Shown here: piece after piece, positions 22,090 through 33,353 of the stretch | Numbering within the stretch: the first letter of the stretch is position 1 | Layout of the letters: the number at the start of each line of letters is the position of its first letter | Source of the DNA: an uncultured Pseudomonadota bacterium | Lineage (GTDB): Bacteria; Pseudomonadota; Gammaproteobacteria; Burkholderiales; JALYOK01 | Assembly (NCBI GenBank): GCA_902826775.1 | Contig: CADEHE010000001.1 | Span: 310,001 to 374,000 of the forward strand | Direction: 5' to 3' | DNA length: 64,000 bases | The notes under the pieces: generated by a model | What the model was told of the DNA's origin: nothing | The model's input: only the letters and a program-made list of their open reading frames with translations | Databases searched by the model: none | Position numbers and translations under genes: made by a program

Positions 22090-23729
22090 TGCTGCGCGAT
22101 CGAAAGCAGGTTGTTGACCACCCAATACAGTACCAGACCGGCGGGGAAAAAGAAGAACATCACGCTGAACACCAGTGGCATCCACAGCATGATCTTGGCT
22201 TGAACCGGATCGGGCGGGGGCGGGTTGAGTTTAGTCTGCACGAACATGCTCACGGCCATGATCACCGGCAGCACGTACCAAGGATCGGGAATGGAAAGAT
22301 CCTTGATCCAGCCGAAGAACGGCGCTTGCCGCAATTCCACCGCATTGAGCAGCACCCAGTACAGCGCGATGAACACAGGGATTTGCACCGCGATCGGAAG
22401 ACAACCGCCGAGCGGATTGATCTTCTCCTTCTTGTACATCTCCATCATCGCTTGGCTCATCTTTTGGCGATCGTCACCATACTGTTCTTTCAACTTCTGC
22501 AGCTTTGGTGCAACCACCTTCATGCGCGCCATGGACTTGTAGCTCGCTGCCGAGAGCGGGAAAAAGATCAGCTTGATCAGCACAGTGAGCAGAATGATCG
22601 CCACGCCCCAGTTGCCGACGAAGGAGTGGATCTTCTCCAACACCCAAAACAACGGCGATGCGAGCACCGTGAGCCAGCCATAGTCGACCGTGAAATCCAA
22701 TCCAGGCGCCAATGCTTTGAGGTTGGCCACTTCCTGCGGGCCGATATAGAGGGGCATGGTCACGCTCGCGCTCTTGCCCGGTTCGATCGTGCCTAGAGGC
22801 AGCTTCACCCCGACGCGGTACTTGCCGTCGACCTTGCCCATGTAGAAGTCGCGCTGCACGTCGCCTTGCGGCAACCAGGCCGCGACGAAGTAGTGCTGCA
22901 TGATGCCGACCCAGCCGTCTTTCGCTACCCAGGGTTCCTTCGCTTTGTCCTTGTCGATATCGTCGAACGAAATCTTTCTGAACTTATCGGCCTGGGTAAA
23001 CAGCGCAGGGCCGGTGTAAGTGCTAACAAAGCGCTGGCCCCCCAGCGGTGGCGTGTTGTCGCGCAGGAGCTGGAAGTAGGCCGTCGGCGCCACTGTTTGC
23101 GTGCTGCCGTTAGTGACCTCGAAGCTAACGTCGACAACGTACGGATTGGTGGTCACCGAAGTCGGTTTCGCGGCGTTGCGGACGCGGTAGGTCTTGACTA
23201 GTCGAACGCCTTCCGCGCTGGTTGCTTCCATGCGCGCTTCGATTTGCTTGTCGCTCTGCTTCAGCTCAAACGACTTCCCGCTCGGAGAGAACACGCTGTT
23301 GTGATTGGGCAGTCCCTGCGGCACTAGGCCGGACTGAGTGATGTAATACGGTGCGCCCGCCTCCTCGCCCAGCAGTTGGAAACGCTTATCGGTCGTGTCA
23401 GCAGCCTGATGTTGGTTGAGGATTGCGGCGCGGATGTCGCCCCCTGCGCTGTCGAGCTCTAGCGTCAGCGCGGCGGACTTAAGCAACACGCGCTCTCCGC
23501 GCGCCGGCGCTGCCGGATTTGCCGGTGTCTGGGTCGCGGCAGCAGGATTCGACGGTGCGCTGCTCGGCGGCGGCAAGCTGGGGTCGGCGGCTTGCTTAGG
23601 CGTCTGCGGCGAGGCGGTCGTGCCGCGCGGCTGATAGCGCTCCGGATGCTGGTGCCGTTGCCATGCTTCCCACAGCATGAAGCTGGAGAACAAGAATACG
23701 AGGAGCGGGATTATGCGTTGCGTGTCCAT
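22044..23729 (-). CDS. yidC: Membrane protein insertase YidC
   Basis: YidC inserts and folds inner-membrane proteins, including ATP synthase subunit c. The 561-residue protein has the Gram-negative N-terminal membrane helix (IIPLLVFLFSSFMLWEAW), a large periplasmic domain (about 60-350) and the C-terminal core (VGNWGVAIILLTVLIKLIFF, later MPLVFSVMFFFFPAGLVLYW). It follows yidD by 46 bases in the usual operon. Confidence 0.97.
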   Translation of the reverse strand: MDTQRIIPLLVFLFSSFMLWEAWQRHQHPERYQPRGTTASPQTPKQAADPSLPPPSSAPSNPAAATQTPANPAAPARGERVLLKSAALTLELDSAGGDIRAAILNQHQAADTTDKRFQLLGEEAGAPYYITQSGLVPQGLPNHNSVFSPSGKSFELKQSDKQIEARMEATSAEGVRLVKTYRVRNAAKPTSVTTNPYVVDVSFEVTNGSTQTVAPTAYFQLLRDNTPPLGGQRFVSTYTGPALFTQADKFRKISFDDIDKDKAKEPWVAKDGWVGIMQHYFVAAWLPQGDVQRDFYMGKVDGKYRVGVKLPLGTIEPGKSASVTMPLYIGPQEVANLKALAPGLDFTVDYGWLTVLASPLFWVLEKIHSFVGNWGVAIILLTVLIKLIFFPLSAASYKSMARMKVVAPKLQKLKEQYGDDRQKMSQAMMEMYKKEKINPLGGCLPIAVQIPVFIALYWVLLNAVELRQAPFFGWIKDLSIPDPWYVLPVIMAVSMFVQTKLNPPPPDPVQAKIMLWMPLVFSVMFFFFPAGLVLYWVVNNLLSIAQQWQVMRMYGDKKPAK

Positions 23730-23775
23730 TCAGTAACTCGTGACTGACCGTTGTCGAGCGGGCATTTAGCCTGCC

Positions 23776-23985
23776 TTATGGAACCGGATCAAAACCTCCG
23801 GGATTGCGCGGGTGGCAACGGCAGATTCGCCTTATACCCATGCCAGATCCACGCCAAGGACCATATTTATCAATAGCGTTGTAACAGTACTCTGAGCAGC
23901 TTGGATAGAATCGGCAATTAGGGCCAAGCAGCGGTCTAAGCGTCCAGCGATACACCGAAATGAGAAACTTCAAGACGCTGCGCAT
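23776..23985 (-). CDS. yidD: Membrane protein insertion efficiency factor YidD
   Basis: This 69-residue protein has the invariant CRFYPSCSEYCYNAI and CRCHPRNPGGFDPVP of YidD, which assists YidC-dependent insertion. Its start overlaps the end of rnpA by 16 bases, as is common. Confidence 0.95.
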   Translation of the reverse strand: MRSVLKFLISVYRWTLRPLLGPNCRFYPSCSEYCYNAIDKYGPWRGSGMGIRRICRCHPRNPGGFDPVP

Positions 23986-24365
23986 AGCCGCAATTGCTTG
24001 AGATGATGCAGCGAACTAGAAAGCTCGGCTGCCACAGCCGCACGCCCGTGGCGATCGAACATCCGGCGCACCAACACAACCAACTCTACCGGCGGCAATG
24101 CTGCGACGTACTTGCGCACTTCCTCGCGCACCGCGCGGCGCATATAGTTACGCGCACTCGCATGCTTTGCCACAGCCTTGGACACGCCGACGCCGAGCAT
24201 AGCCGCATCCTTCACGCTATCGCCCACAAAAACCTGCAAATATTCCCCGCGTGCGACGCGCCGCTTCGCTAGGATCGGTCCAAAGCGGTTGCGCCCTGTC
24301 AACCGACCAAGCCGAGGGCGTCGCTCCGGAGATTCGCTGTTGCGCTTGGTTGCTCCAGCTAGCAC
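23970..24365 (-). CDS. rnpA: Ribonuclease P protein component
   Basis: RnpA is the protein subunit of RNase P. The 131-residue protein has the RNA-binding signature region ARNYMRRAVREEVRKY after LGVGVSKAVAKHA. The start is a GTG at 24365, 29 bases after the rpmH stop. The N-terminal 20 residues are not conserved in the family, so the start could be slightly later. Confidence 0.94.
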   Translation of the reverse strand: MLAGATKRNSESPERRPRLGRLTGRNRFGPILAKRRVARGEYLQVFVGDSVKDAAMLGVGVSKAVAKHASARNYMRRAVREEVRKYVAALPPVELVVLVRRMFDRHGRAAVAAELSSSLHHLKQLRLCAAS

Positions 24366-24394
24366 CGCTGCAAATTGGAACCGGCCCCTCGCAG

Positions 24395-24529
24395 CTAAAC
24401 GGCGAGTTTGGCTCGCCCGGCAGCGCGGCGGTTGTTGATGACGCCACGGCCGGTTTTAGTTTTCATACGCGCGCGGAAACCGTGCGTGCGCGCACGGCGC
24501 TTTGCGGAAGGTTGATAAGTACGCTTCAT
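24395..24529 (-). CDS. rpmH: 50S ribosomal protein L34
   Basis: The 44-residue protein starts [20 protein letters not shown] and contains [18 protein letters not shown], diagnostic of L34. The open frame extends to 24589, but only the internal ATG at 24529 gives the normal protein, and the promoter at 24560-24589 lies inside the extension. Confidence 0.97.
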   Translation of the reverse strand: MKRTYQPSAKRRARTHGFRARMKTKTGRGVINNRRAAGRAKLAV

Positions 24530-24559
24530 GGGGGAGCCAAATAAGAGAAAAAGCGCGAG

Positions 24560-24589
24560 ATTAAAGCCCATGCCTCGTCGAACTGTCAA
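24560..24589 (-). promoter_or_regulatory. Sigma-70 promoter of the rpmH-rnpA-yidD-yidC-mnmE operon
   Basis: On the minus strand TTGACA (24584-24589) and TTTAAT (24560-24565) are 18 bases apart, ending 31 bases before the rpmH ATG. The -35 is a perfect consensus. Confidence 0.8.
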
Positions 24590-24644
24590 GCACCGGCCGT
24601 GCTGGCGGCTCTCCCGGCGGTAGTCAGCCCCGGTTATTCAGCAG

Positions 24645-24650
24645 TACAAT
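24645..24650 (+). promoter_or_regulatory. Possible -10 box upstream of dnaA
   Basis: TACAAT lies 77 bases before the dnaA ATG, but no good -35 stands at the right distance. No clear DnaA boxes are visible in the rpmH-dnaA gap. Confidence 0.35.
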
Positions 24651-24726
24651 CACAGTGCAAGCCGCCCTCCCGGCACTGCTTCCGGGCCCAATCAATTTAG
24701 CAATAACTATCAATTACTTACCCACG

Positions 24727-26064
24727 ATGGATGGATTTTGGCGCGCCTGTCTTGAGCGTTTTCAGAAGGAGCTCCCGCGGCAGCAATTCGAGACCTGGAT
24801 TAAACCGTTACGCCCAGTCGTAAATCAGGGCGCGGTAGAGCTGGTGGCTCCCAACCGCTTCGTCTTGCAATGGATAAAAGATCGCTACTTAGCCCGCATC
24901 AGTGAGTTCGCAACGGAGCATTACCGTGCGCCGATCGACGTGCGCCTATCTGTGGAGGAGCGCAGCAGTTCGCGCGAATTGGCGCCTGCTCGCGCGGAAA
25001 AGGAAGCGCCCGCTGCGCCGCCTACTGCCGCAGCGCTGCGCTCCGAAACCGGCATCAACCCGGCTTTCACCTTTTCCTCTTTCGTGCCTGGACGAGCGAA
25101 TCAATTGGCGCGCGCCGCAGCGCTGCAAGTGGCTGAGAACCCGGGTGGCGCTTACAACCCGTTGTTCATATATGGCGGCGTTGGCTTAGGCAAAACCCAC
25201 CTTATTCAAGCGGTGGGCAATCAGCTGCTGCAGCTCAACCCTGCGGCGAAGGTGCGCTACGTGCATGCGGAGCAATACGTTTCCGATGTGGTGCGCGCTT
25301 ACCAGCACAAAGCGTTCGATGCCTTTAAGCGCGCCTACCATTCGCTCGATCTGCTGTTGATTGACGATATCCAGTTCTTCGGCGGCAAAACGCGCACACA
25401 AGAAGAGTTTTTCTTCGCCTTCAACGCGCTCATTGAAGCACGGCATCAGATCATCATCACTTGCGACAGTTTCCCCAAGGAACTTGCCGGCATCGAAGAG
25501 CGCTTGATATCGCGGTTCGGTTGGGGATTGACGGTGGCGATCGAACCGCCTGAGCTGGAAATGCGCGTTGCCATTTTGATCAGCAAAGCTGTCAGCGAGG
25601 GAATCCAACTCGATGAAGCGGTGGCTTTCTTCATCGCCAAGCACATCCGCTCCAATGTGCGCGAACTTGAGGGTGCGCTAAAGCGCGTAATGGCTTACGC
25701 GCAATTCATCGGCGATACGATTACGCTTGCCACCACCAAGGAAGCGCTCAAAGATTTACTCGCTATCCAAAACCGCCAAGTTTCTCTCGAAAACATCCAG
25801 AAGACTGTCGCCGACTACTACAAAATCAAGGTCTCCGATATGTTCTCCAAGAAGCGCAACCGCTCCATCGCGCGCCCTCGGCAAGTTGCAATGGCATTGG
25901 CGAAGGAACTCACGCAACTGAGTCTGCCAGAGATCGGTGAGGCCTTCGGCGGCCGCGACCACACCACGGTGTTACATGCATGCCGCAAGATAAACGAACT
26001 GCAAGCCGTCGACACCGAAGTGCATCGCGACGTGCTGACGTTAACGCAAATTCTACGCGGGTAA
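24727..26064 (+). CDS. dnaA: Chromosomal replication initiator protein DnaA
   Basis: DnaA binds and melts oriC. From the ATG at 24727 it has 445 residues and starts [20 protein letters not shown] (domain I). A variable Pro/Ala-rich linker spans about 85-125. The AAA+ domain has Walker [11 protein letters not shown] and Walker [11 protein letters not shown]. The C-terminal DNA-binding domain carries the signature [19 protein letters not shown] at 24655 would add 24 residues unlike the family, so I reject it. It is divergent from rpmH and followed by the probable origin and dnaN. Confidence 0.97.
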   Translation: MDGFWRACLERFQKELPRQQFETWIKPLRPVVNQGAVELVAPNRFVLQWIKDRYLARISEFATEHYRAPIDVRLSVEERSSSRELAPARAEKEAPAAPPTAAALRSETGINPAFTFSSFVPGRANQLARAAALQVAENPGGAYNPLFIYGGVGLGKTHLIQAVGNQLLQLNPAAKVRYVHAEQYVSDVVRAYQHKAFDAFKRAYHSLDLLLIDDIQFFGGKTRTQEEFFFAFNALIEARHQIIITCDSFPKELAGIEERLISRFGWGLTVAIEPPELEMRVAILISKAVSEGIQLDEAVAFFIAKHIRSNVRELEGALKRVMAYAQFIGDTITLATTKEALKDLLAIQNRQVSLENIQKTVADYYKIKVSDMFSKKRNRSIARPRQVAMALAKELTQLSLPEIGEAFGGRDHTTVLHACRKINELQAVDTEVHRDVLTLTQILRG

Positions 26065-26282
26065 ACCCTTGTACAGGTCTGTATATAACTCTGGAACGCT
26101 TTGGGGATAAGACCATGTTCGGCGAAGCACGCAAAACTTATCCCCAAAGCGTACCACGCAAGCATAGCTTCTATGCACAGCGTTATGCTTGTGCTAACGC
26201 GTTGTTGTTGCTGCCTCTATCACAACAGTCCACGCATAAGCCCCTTCTCCTATTAACCACTACTACCTTTTAAATAGTACCA
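26065..26282. other. oriC: Probable replication origin (oriC) between dnaA and dnaN
   Basis: The 218-base gap holds a perfect 16-bp inverted repeat, acgctttggggataag (26096-26111) and its complement at 26137-26152. Each arm contains TTATCCCCA, one mismatch from the DnaA box TTATCCACA. A weaker box-like TTATGC lies near 26183, and an AT-rich stretch (26255-26278) ends at dnaN. Gene orientation switches near here, as expected at an origin. A fuller set of boxes was not found by eye. Confidence 0.6.
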
Positions 26283-27386
26283 ATGGTTAATCTCAAAACG
26301 CATCGCAACTCATTGCTTGAACCTTTGCAGGCGATCGCTGGCATTGTCGAGCGGCGCCATACACTGCCTATCCTTTCGAACGTGCTCATCGAACACGAAG
26401 CCAACCGCATCGCTTTCACCGCAACCGATTTGGAGATGCAGATGCGCGCGGTCAGCGGCGTCGGCCCGTTGGGCAGCGGCGCAGTGACGGTGTCCGCGCG
26501 CAAATTGCACGACATCCTGCGCTCGTTCTCCGAGGATCAAGAAGTCGGGTTGGAAACGAAAGACAGCCGCGTCGTGGTCAAGGCAGGCAAGAGCCGCTTC
26601 AGCCTGCAGTTGTTGCCGGCGCAGGACTTCCCGAAGATGGCCAGCGCCGAAGACGCCGGACAGAGCATCGAAGTGCCGCAATCGGCGCTGCGCAACCTGC
26701 TCGCGAAGACGCATTTCGCCATGGCGCAGCAAGATATTCGCTACTACTTGAACGGCTTGCTATTTGCGTTGAGCGACAACACGCTGCGCGTGGTGGCAAC
26801 GGATGGTCACCGCTTGAGCATGGCCACCTATGCGCTCGAGCAACCGGCGGAAGCGCGCGAAGCCATCCTGCCGCGCAAGGCGGTCGCCGAATTGGTAAAG
26901 CTGCTCGGCACCGGCGATCAGCCGGTCAAGATGACATTCAAATCGAACCAAGCCAAGTTCGAGTTTGGCGATATCGAACTCACCAGCAAGCTGATCGACG
27001 GCAAGTTCCCCGACTACCTGAAGGTCGTGCCGGTTAACTACCAGAAACACTTGCAAGTAGATCGCGTGCAATGGCAGCAGGCTTTGCAGCGTGCGGCGAT
27101 CTTATCGAACGACAAAGTGCGCGGTGTGCGCTTGACGCTCACCAAAGACAATCTCGCCATGAGCTGTACCAACAATGAGCAGGAAGAAGCTCAGGAAGAC
27201 ATGGCGGTGGCCTACGCGCACGAGCCGCTGGATATCGGCTTCAACCTCACCTATTTGCTCGACGTGCTGAATCATCTGCAAGTAGACGAAGTGGTGTGTT
27301 CGCTGGGCGATTCCAGCAGCAGCGCGCTCATCACGGTGCCGGGCGACGATTCCTTTAAATACGTAGTGATGCCGATGCGCATCTAA
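26283..27386 (+). CDS. dnaN: DNA polymerase III sliding clamp (beta subunit)
   Basis: DnaN is the ring-shaped processivity clamp. The 367-residue protein has three clamp folds; recognisable stretches are IVERRHTLPILSNVLIE, DIRYYLNGLLFAL, VATDGHRLSMATY and the C-terminal KYVVMPMRI. Length matches E. coli (366). No Shine-Dalgarno is apparent before the ATG, which directly follows the AT-rich end of the origin region. Confidence 0.97.
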   Translation: MVNLKTHRNSLLEPLQAIAGIVERRHTLPILSNVLIEHEANRIAFTATDLEMQMRAVSGVGPLGSGAVTVSARKLHDILRSFSEDQEVGLETKDSRVVVKAGKSRFSLQLLPAQDFPKMASAEDAGQSIEVPQSALRNLLAKTHFAMAQQDIRYYLNGLLFALSDNTLRVVATDGHRLSMATYALEQPAEAREAILPRKAVAELVKLLGTGDQPVKMTFKSNQAKFEFGDIELTSKLIDGKFPDYLKVVPVNYQKHLQVDRVQWQQALQRAAILSNDKVRGVRLTLTKDNLAMSCTNNEQEEAQEDMAVAYAHEPLDIGFNLTYLLDVLNHLQVDEVVCSLGDSSSSALITVPGDDSFKYVVMPMRI

Positions 27387-27395
27387 CCGCGGTAA

Positions 27396-29849
<2,454 letters not shown>

Positions 29850-29926
29850 AAATCTGAACGCTTGGTTGCGCTAGCCCATCGCGTGGGCGGATCGATCGGC
29901 GTTGCGCGCGGCCACGGGCACAGTTC

Positions 29927-31120
29927 GTGAAGATCCTCACCTTTACCAGCTTGTACCCCAACGCGGAATTTCCCACCAACGGAATTTTCGTCGAGACGCG
30001 TTTGCGCCAACTGCGCGCGCACTATCCAGAAGTCGAATCGCTGGTGGTGGCGCCGGTGCCGTGGTTTCCATCCACCCATGCGCGCTTTGGGCAGTACGCC
30101 CGCATGGCGAAGGTGCCTGAAGACGAAGAGCGTGGCGGTGTGCGCATCTTGCATCCACGCTATCCGCTGATACCGAAGATCGGCATGAGCCTGGCGCCTT
30201 ATCTCATGGCGTGGGGCTTGGCGCCGGTGCTGCGAAGATTGATTAAAGGCGATTTCAACTTTGATTTGATCGACGCTCACTATTACTACCCGGATGGCGT
30301 GGCGGCGGCCTTGTTGGGGCGAAAGTTTGGGAAGCCGGTCGTCATTACCGGACGTGGCACCGATATACACTCCATTCCCGCACATCGCATCCCTCGCGCT
30401 TTGCTGCTCAATGCTGCGCGCGATGCCGCTGCCTCGATCACCGTGGCAGCCGCGCTCAAGACCGAGATGGTGCGCCTCGGTGCGCAAGCGGACAAAATCC
30501 ATGTGCTGCGCAACGGCGTCGATCTGGAGTTCTTTTGCCCGCAGGAGCGCGAGAGCATCCGCAGCCAGCTCGGCATGAGCGGCAAAACACTTATCTCGGT
30601 CGGCAATTTGACCGAGCTCAAAGGCCACCATCTCATAATTGAAGCAATGGCCGCGCTGTCCGATTACCGACTTCTGGTCATCGGCAGCGGCGGCTACGAG
30701 CACACCTTGCGCGCGGCTGTGCAAGCGCACGCGGTGGGGGACCGCGTGAAGTTGATACCGCGCGTGAGTCAGCAGGCATTGCGCGAGTACTACGCCGGCG
30801 CCGACGCTTTGATTCTCGCTTCCAGCCGCGAAGGCTGGGCGAACGTACTATTGGAATCGATGGCGTGCGGCACACCCGTTATCGCGACCCGCATCTGGGG
30901 AACGCCGGAAGTGGTCACCGAACCCGAAGCCGGTGTGCTCATCCCGCAGCGCGACGCCGCCGCGATTGTCGCCGGCGTGCGCGCGCTATTCGAACGTTAT
31001 CCCGATCGCACCGCCACGCGCCGTTACGCAGAACGCTTTAACTGGCGCGAAACTTCCGACGGACAGATGGCGCTATTTCGCGCGATACTGCAGCCGCCGC
31101 GCCGCGCTCTCGTCGGCTGA
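29927..31120 (+). CDS. Glycosyltransferase family 4 protein
   Basis: This is a GT-B glycosyltransferase, probably adding a sugar to a surface polysaccharide. The 397-residue protein starts with a GTG (VKILTFTSLYPNAEFPTNG) typical of the N-terminal acceptor domain. The C-terminal donor-binding domain shows VLRNGVDLEFF, ISVGNLTELKGHHLIIEAM and the acidic motif EGWANVLLESMACGTPVIAT. It lies 77 bases after gyrB and is convergent with the lipoprotein gene at 31159. Donor and acceptor are unknown; a link to the exopolysaccharide genes 17 kb away is only a guess. Confidence 0.9.
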   Translation: MKILTFTSLYPNAEFPTNGIFVETRLRQLRAHYPEVESLVVAPVPWFPSTHARFGQYARMAKVPEDEERGGVRILHPRYPLIPKIGMSLAPYLMAWGLAPVLRRLIKGDFNFDLIDAHYYYPDGVAAALLGRKFGKPVVITGRGTDIHSIPAHRIPRALLLNAARDAAASITVAAALKTEMVRLGAQADKIHVLRNGVDLEFFCPQERESIRSQLGMSGKTLISVGNLTELKGHHLIIEAMAALSDYRLLVIGSGGYEHTLRAAVQAHAVGDRVKLIPRVSQQALREYYAGADALILASSREGWANVLLESMACGTPVIATRIWGTPEVVTEPEAGVLIPQRDAAAIVAGVRALFERYPDRTATRRYAERFNWRETSDGQMALFRAILQPPRRALVG

Positions 31121-31158
31121 ACTTAGCTTGAACCACCACCCGCGGCTGTTGGCCCGAG

Positions 31159-32655
31159 TCAATCGCCCGCTTGGCGCAAGGCGAAACGCTGCTCGATCAA
31201 GCGCGCGTCATCGAAATGGCGCCGGCCAACGAACGCAGTCGCGTGTTTGCCCCATTGCCGCATGGCGCCGGCGCTGCGGATGCCCATAGGCCAAAACAAC
31301 CAGCGTTCGCCGCGTTCAGTGCCCGCGATCAGCCCGCTGGGCGCAAACACACTGCGCGTTGCGCCCGACCCGATCGGCAGGGCTCGCAACGTATCTTCAG
31401 CGGCAAAATCATAGCGTGTTGCTTGATCGGACAGCGACGGCAGCACCCCGATCACGTAATGGGTGGCGGATGCTATGCGCACCGCGATGCGCGCCCCTGG
31501 TGTTAGTTCGGGAAGCGTGGCGGGAATGAATGCCCATTCCGACCGCGGATCAGCCGCGGGGATCGCCTCCACGCGTGCGGTCGGAAAGAACATGTGATAG
31601 CAGCCGCACGCATGAATCGTGTCGAATAGCAGCGCCGCACCGTCCCGACCGAGCGTAACGCGCCACACTACGCCATCCAGACGGCCGCCCAACAAGTCGA
31701 AGCTATTCTTCAGCGGGCGCTCCGGAAACCAGAGCGTGTACACCAGTTGTACCAGCGTGTCGGCGCCATAGCGCGTAAACGCCACTCGCTCGTAAACGAT
31801 AGGCCGCGACGTATCCACCTGCGGCGACCGTCCGTCGGCCCACCTCAATGCCCCGAAGCGGTCGTGCTCGCCCTGGTTCTCGATCTCGAACACAGGCGCG
31901 TAGGCACGTAACAAGGCTTCTTCTTGTGCGGCATCCAGTTGCGGCACGCCCAGCCGATCATAGCGCATGCCTGAAAACAGCGCGCGGACTTCGCTTGTCG
32001 CCGCGCGCGGCTCGGCGGGCGCATAGCGGACGAGCCCCTGCCCGTCGGATTGCTTTGCTGCTTTGAATAAAGCATGAGCCTCGCGGTGCCACCCCGCGAT
32101 GCCTCGCGCGAAAGCGATAGATGCGATCGGATAGAGACCGGCGGCGCGCTTCCAAGTGCTGTAGTCGTCCGGCACGACGGCACGCGCGATGACTGCATTG
32201 CGTTGTGGCCGCGAAGCGAGATCGGCTGCCGCGAGCGCGTCGGCGCATTCACGCGTTGCGACGCCAGCCGCGTCCTTGTCCGGCACGCCAAGCTCTGCCA
32301 GCCGTTCATCGGGCAGATTGGCTAGCTCAAAGCCGCGCGCTTGTGCATCCAAATCGCGCAGCCGCGCCAGCCATAGTGCGAAGCTATCGTCGTTTGCCGC
32401 CGCCTCTTCGCGCAAGGACGCCGTAAAGCGATCGGCACGCAAATAGGGGAAGCCTTTGATACGGTATTGACCGGCATCGCGCACGCCTGCACGGTCAATG
32501 GTTGCATCGAGCTGCTCGAACCACGCTTCGCAACGCTGCACCCGGCTGTCGCTGTCGCTGCCGCGCGTCGCGCGGCTCGTCGGCGCGAGTGCAGCACAGG
32601 CGCTAAGCAGCAGATAGCTTACGATAACAAGGATGACGCGAGCGCGATTCCGCAT
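31159..32655 (-). CDS. Large lipoprotein of unknown function
   Basis: From the ATG at 32655 the protein has 498 residues with a signal peptide (VILVIVSYLLLSAC) and lipidated Cys20. The frame extends further upstream without similarity to a signal peptide. The mature part has a helical region (about 40-260) and a beta-rich second half (VYERVAFTRYGADTLVQLVY, TLWFPERPLKNS) containing a Cys/His cluster, DTIHACGCYHMFF, that could bind metal. I do not recognise a family with known function. It is the last gene of the leftward block that includes the RquA-like and SRPBCC genes. Confidence 0.82.
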   Translation of the reverse strand: MRNRARVILVIVSYLLLSACAALAPTSRATRGSDSDSRVQRCEAWFEQLDATIDRAGVRDAGQYRIKGFPYLRADRFTASLREEAAANDDSFALWLARLRDLDAQARGFELANLPDERLAELGVPDKDAAGVATRECADALAAADLASRPQRNAVIARAVVPDDYSTWKRAAGLYPIASIAFARGIAGWHREAHALFKAAKQSDGQGLVRYAPAEPRAATSEVRALFSGMRYDRLGVPQLDAAQEEALLRAYAPVFEIENQGEHDRFGALRWADGRSPQVDTSRPIVYERVAFTRYGADTLVQLVYTLWFPERPLKNSFDLLGGRLDGVVWRVTLGRDGAALLFDTIHACGCYHMFFPTARVEAIPAADPRSEWAFIPATLPELTPGARIAVRIASATHYVIGVLPSLSDQATRYDFAAEDTLRALPIGSGATRSVFAPSGLIAGTERGERWLFWPMGIRSAGAMRQWGKHATAFVGRRHFDDARLIEQRFALRQAGD

Positions 32656-32768
32656 ACTATTGAGACTTCCGCAAACGGTGACAGCCGGTTTAGGCCGCCC
32701 CCCAGAGTTTGTCGATCGGCTTTGACGCGGCTCAGCTCGAAACGCAGATGCCATGAGTTTTCCCAATA

Positions 32769-33353
32769 TCAATAAGTTTCTGCCAGCGGCCAACGTTGTA
32801 GCGCGTGGCGCCGCTCGATTTCGTTGACCATGCCGAAGAACTGATCGGCGACGTTGGCGCGCAGCAACGGCGCGCCGATGAAACCGGGTACCGGCAGCGT
32901 GGGCTCGATGACTCCAACCCAACGCAGTACGAAACCGGACTGCGGCGCGGCGAGCGCTTCGATTTCGTACTGGCCGCTGAGCTGTTTTAAGTTGCCTTTG
33001 ACTACACGGATGCCGATGGTGGATGGCGGCTGCTCGATCGACTCGACGGTAACTTTGATTGCATGCGAAAACGCGAGAAATCGCGCGGCACCCTCTTGCT
33101 CGACGACTACTGTTGCGCCGCGCCGCTCAAGAATGCGGCTCACCTTCATGCCGGGCACAAAATCCGCCAGATGCCCGTAGTCAGTTAGAGTCGCCCACAG
33201 GAGCTCATACGGCACGCGCAAGGTGGCGGTTGCACGCACTTGCACGGCGCGGCCTTCGGCGTGTGCCACGATCGACACGTCTTCGGCGGCATGCAACGCT
33301 GGCGATGCTGTTGCGATTACCGCACAAAAGAAGAGAAATCGCGCCGGTATCAT
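32769..33353 (-). CDS. Exported START/SRPBCC-fold lipid-binding-like protein
   Basis: From the ATG at 33353 the protein has 194 residues with a Sec signal peptide (ARFLFFCAVIATASPALHAA). The mature part looks like a START/polyketide-cyclase fold: RVPYELLWATLTDYGHLADF with VPGMKVSRILERRG, and a C-terminal helix VADQFFGMVNEIERRHALQ. This fold binds hydrophobic ligands; the eukaryotic Coq10 family binds quinones. Its ATG overlaps the TGA of the RquA-like gene (ATGA), so the two are translated together. A role in handling quinones or lipids is inference. Confidence 0.82.
   Translation of the reverse strand: MIPARFLFFCAVIATASPALHAAEDVSIVAHAEGRAVQVRATATLRVPYELLWATLTDYGHLADFVPGMKVSRILERRGATVVVEQEGAARFLAFSHAIKVTVESIEQPPSTIGIRVVKGNLKQLSGQYEIEALAAPQSGFVLRWVGVIEPTLPVPGFIGAPLLRANVADQFFGMVNEIERRHALQRWPLAETY

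Noticed and set aside
24655-24726. An upstream GTG start for dnaA
   Set aside because: The added 24 residues do not resemble DnaA; the family N-terminus begins at the ATG at 24727.
32656-32922. Upstream extension of the large lipoprotein gene
   Set aside because: It adds an Arg-rich stretch before a clear lipoprotein signal peptide and overlaps the SRPBCC gene.
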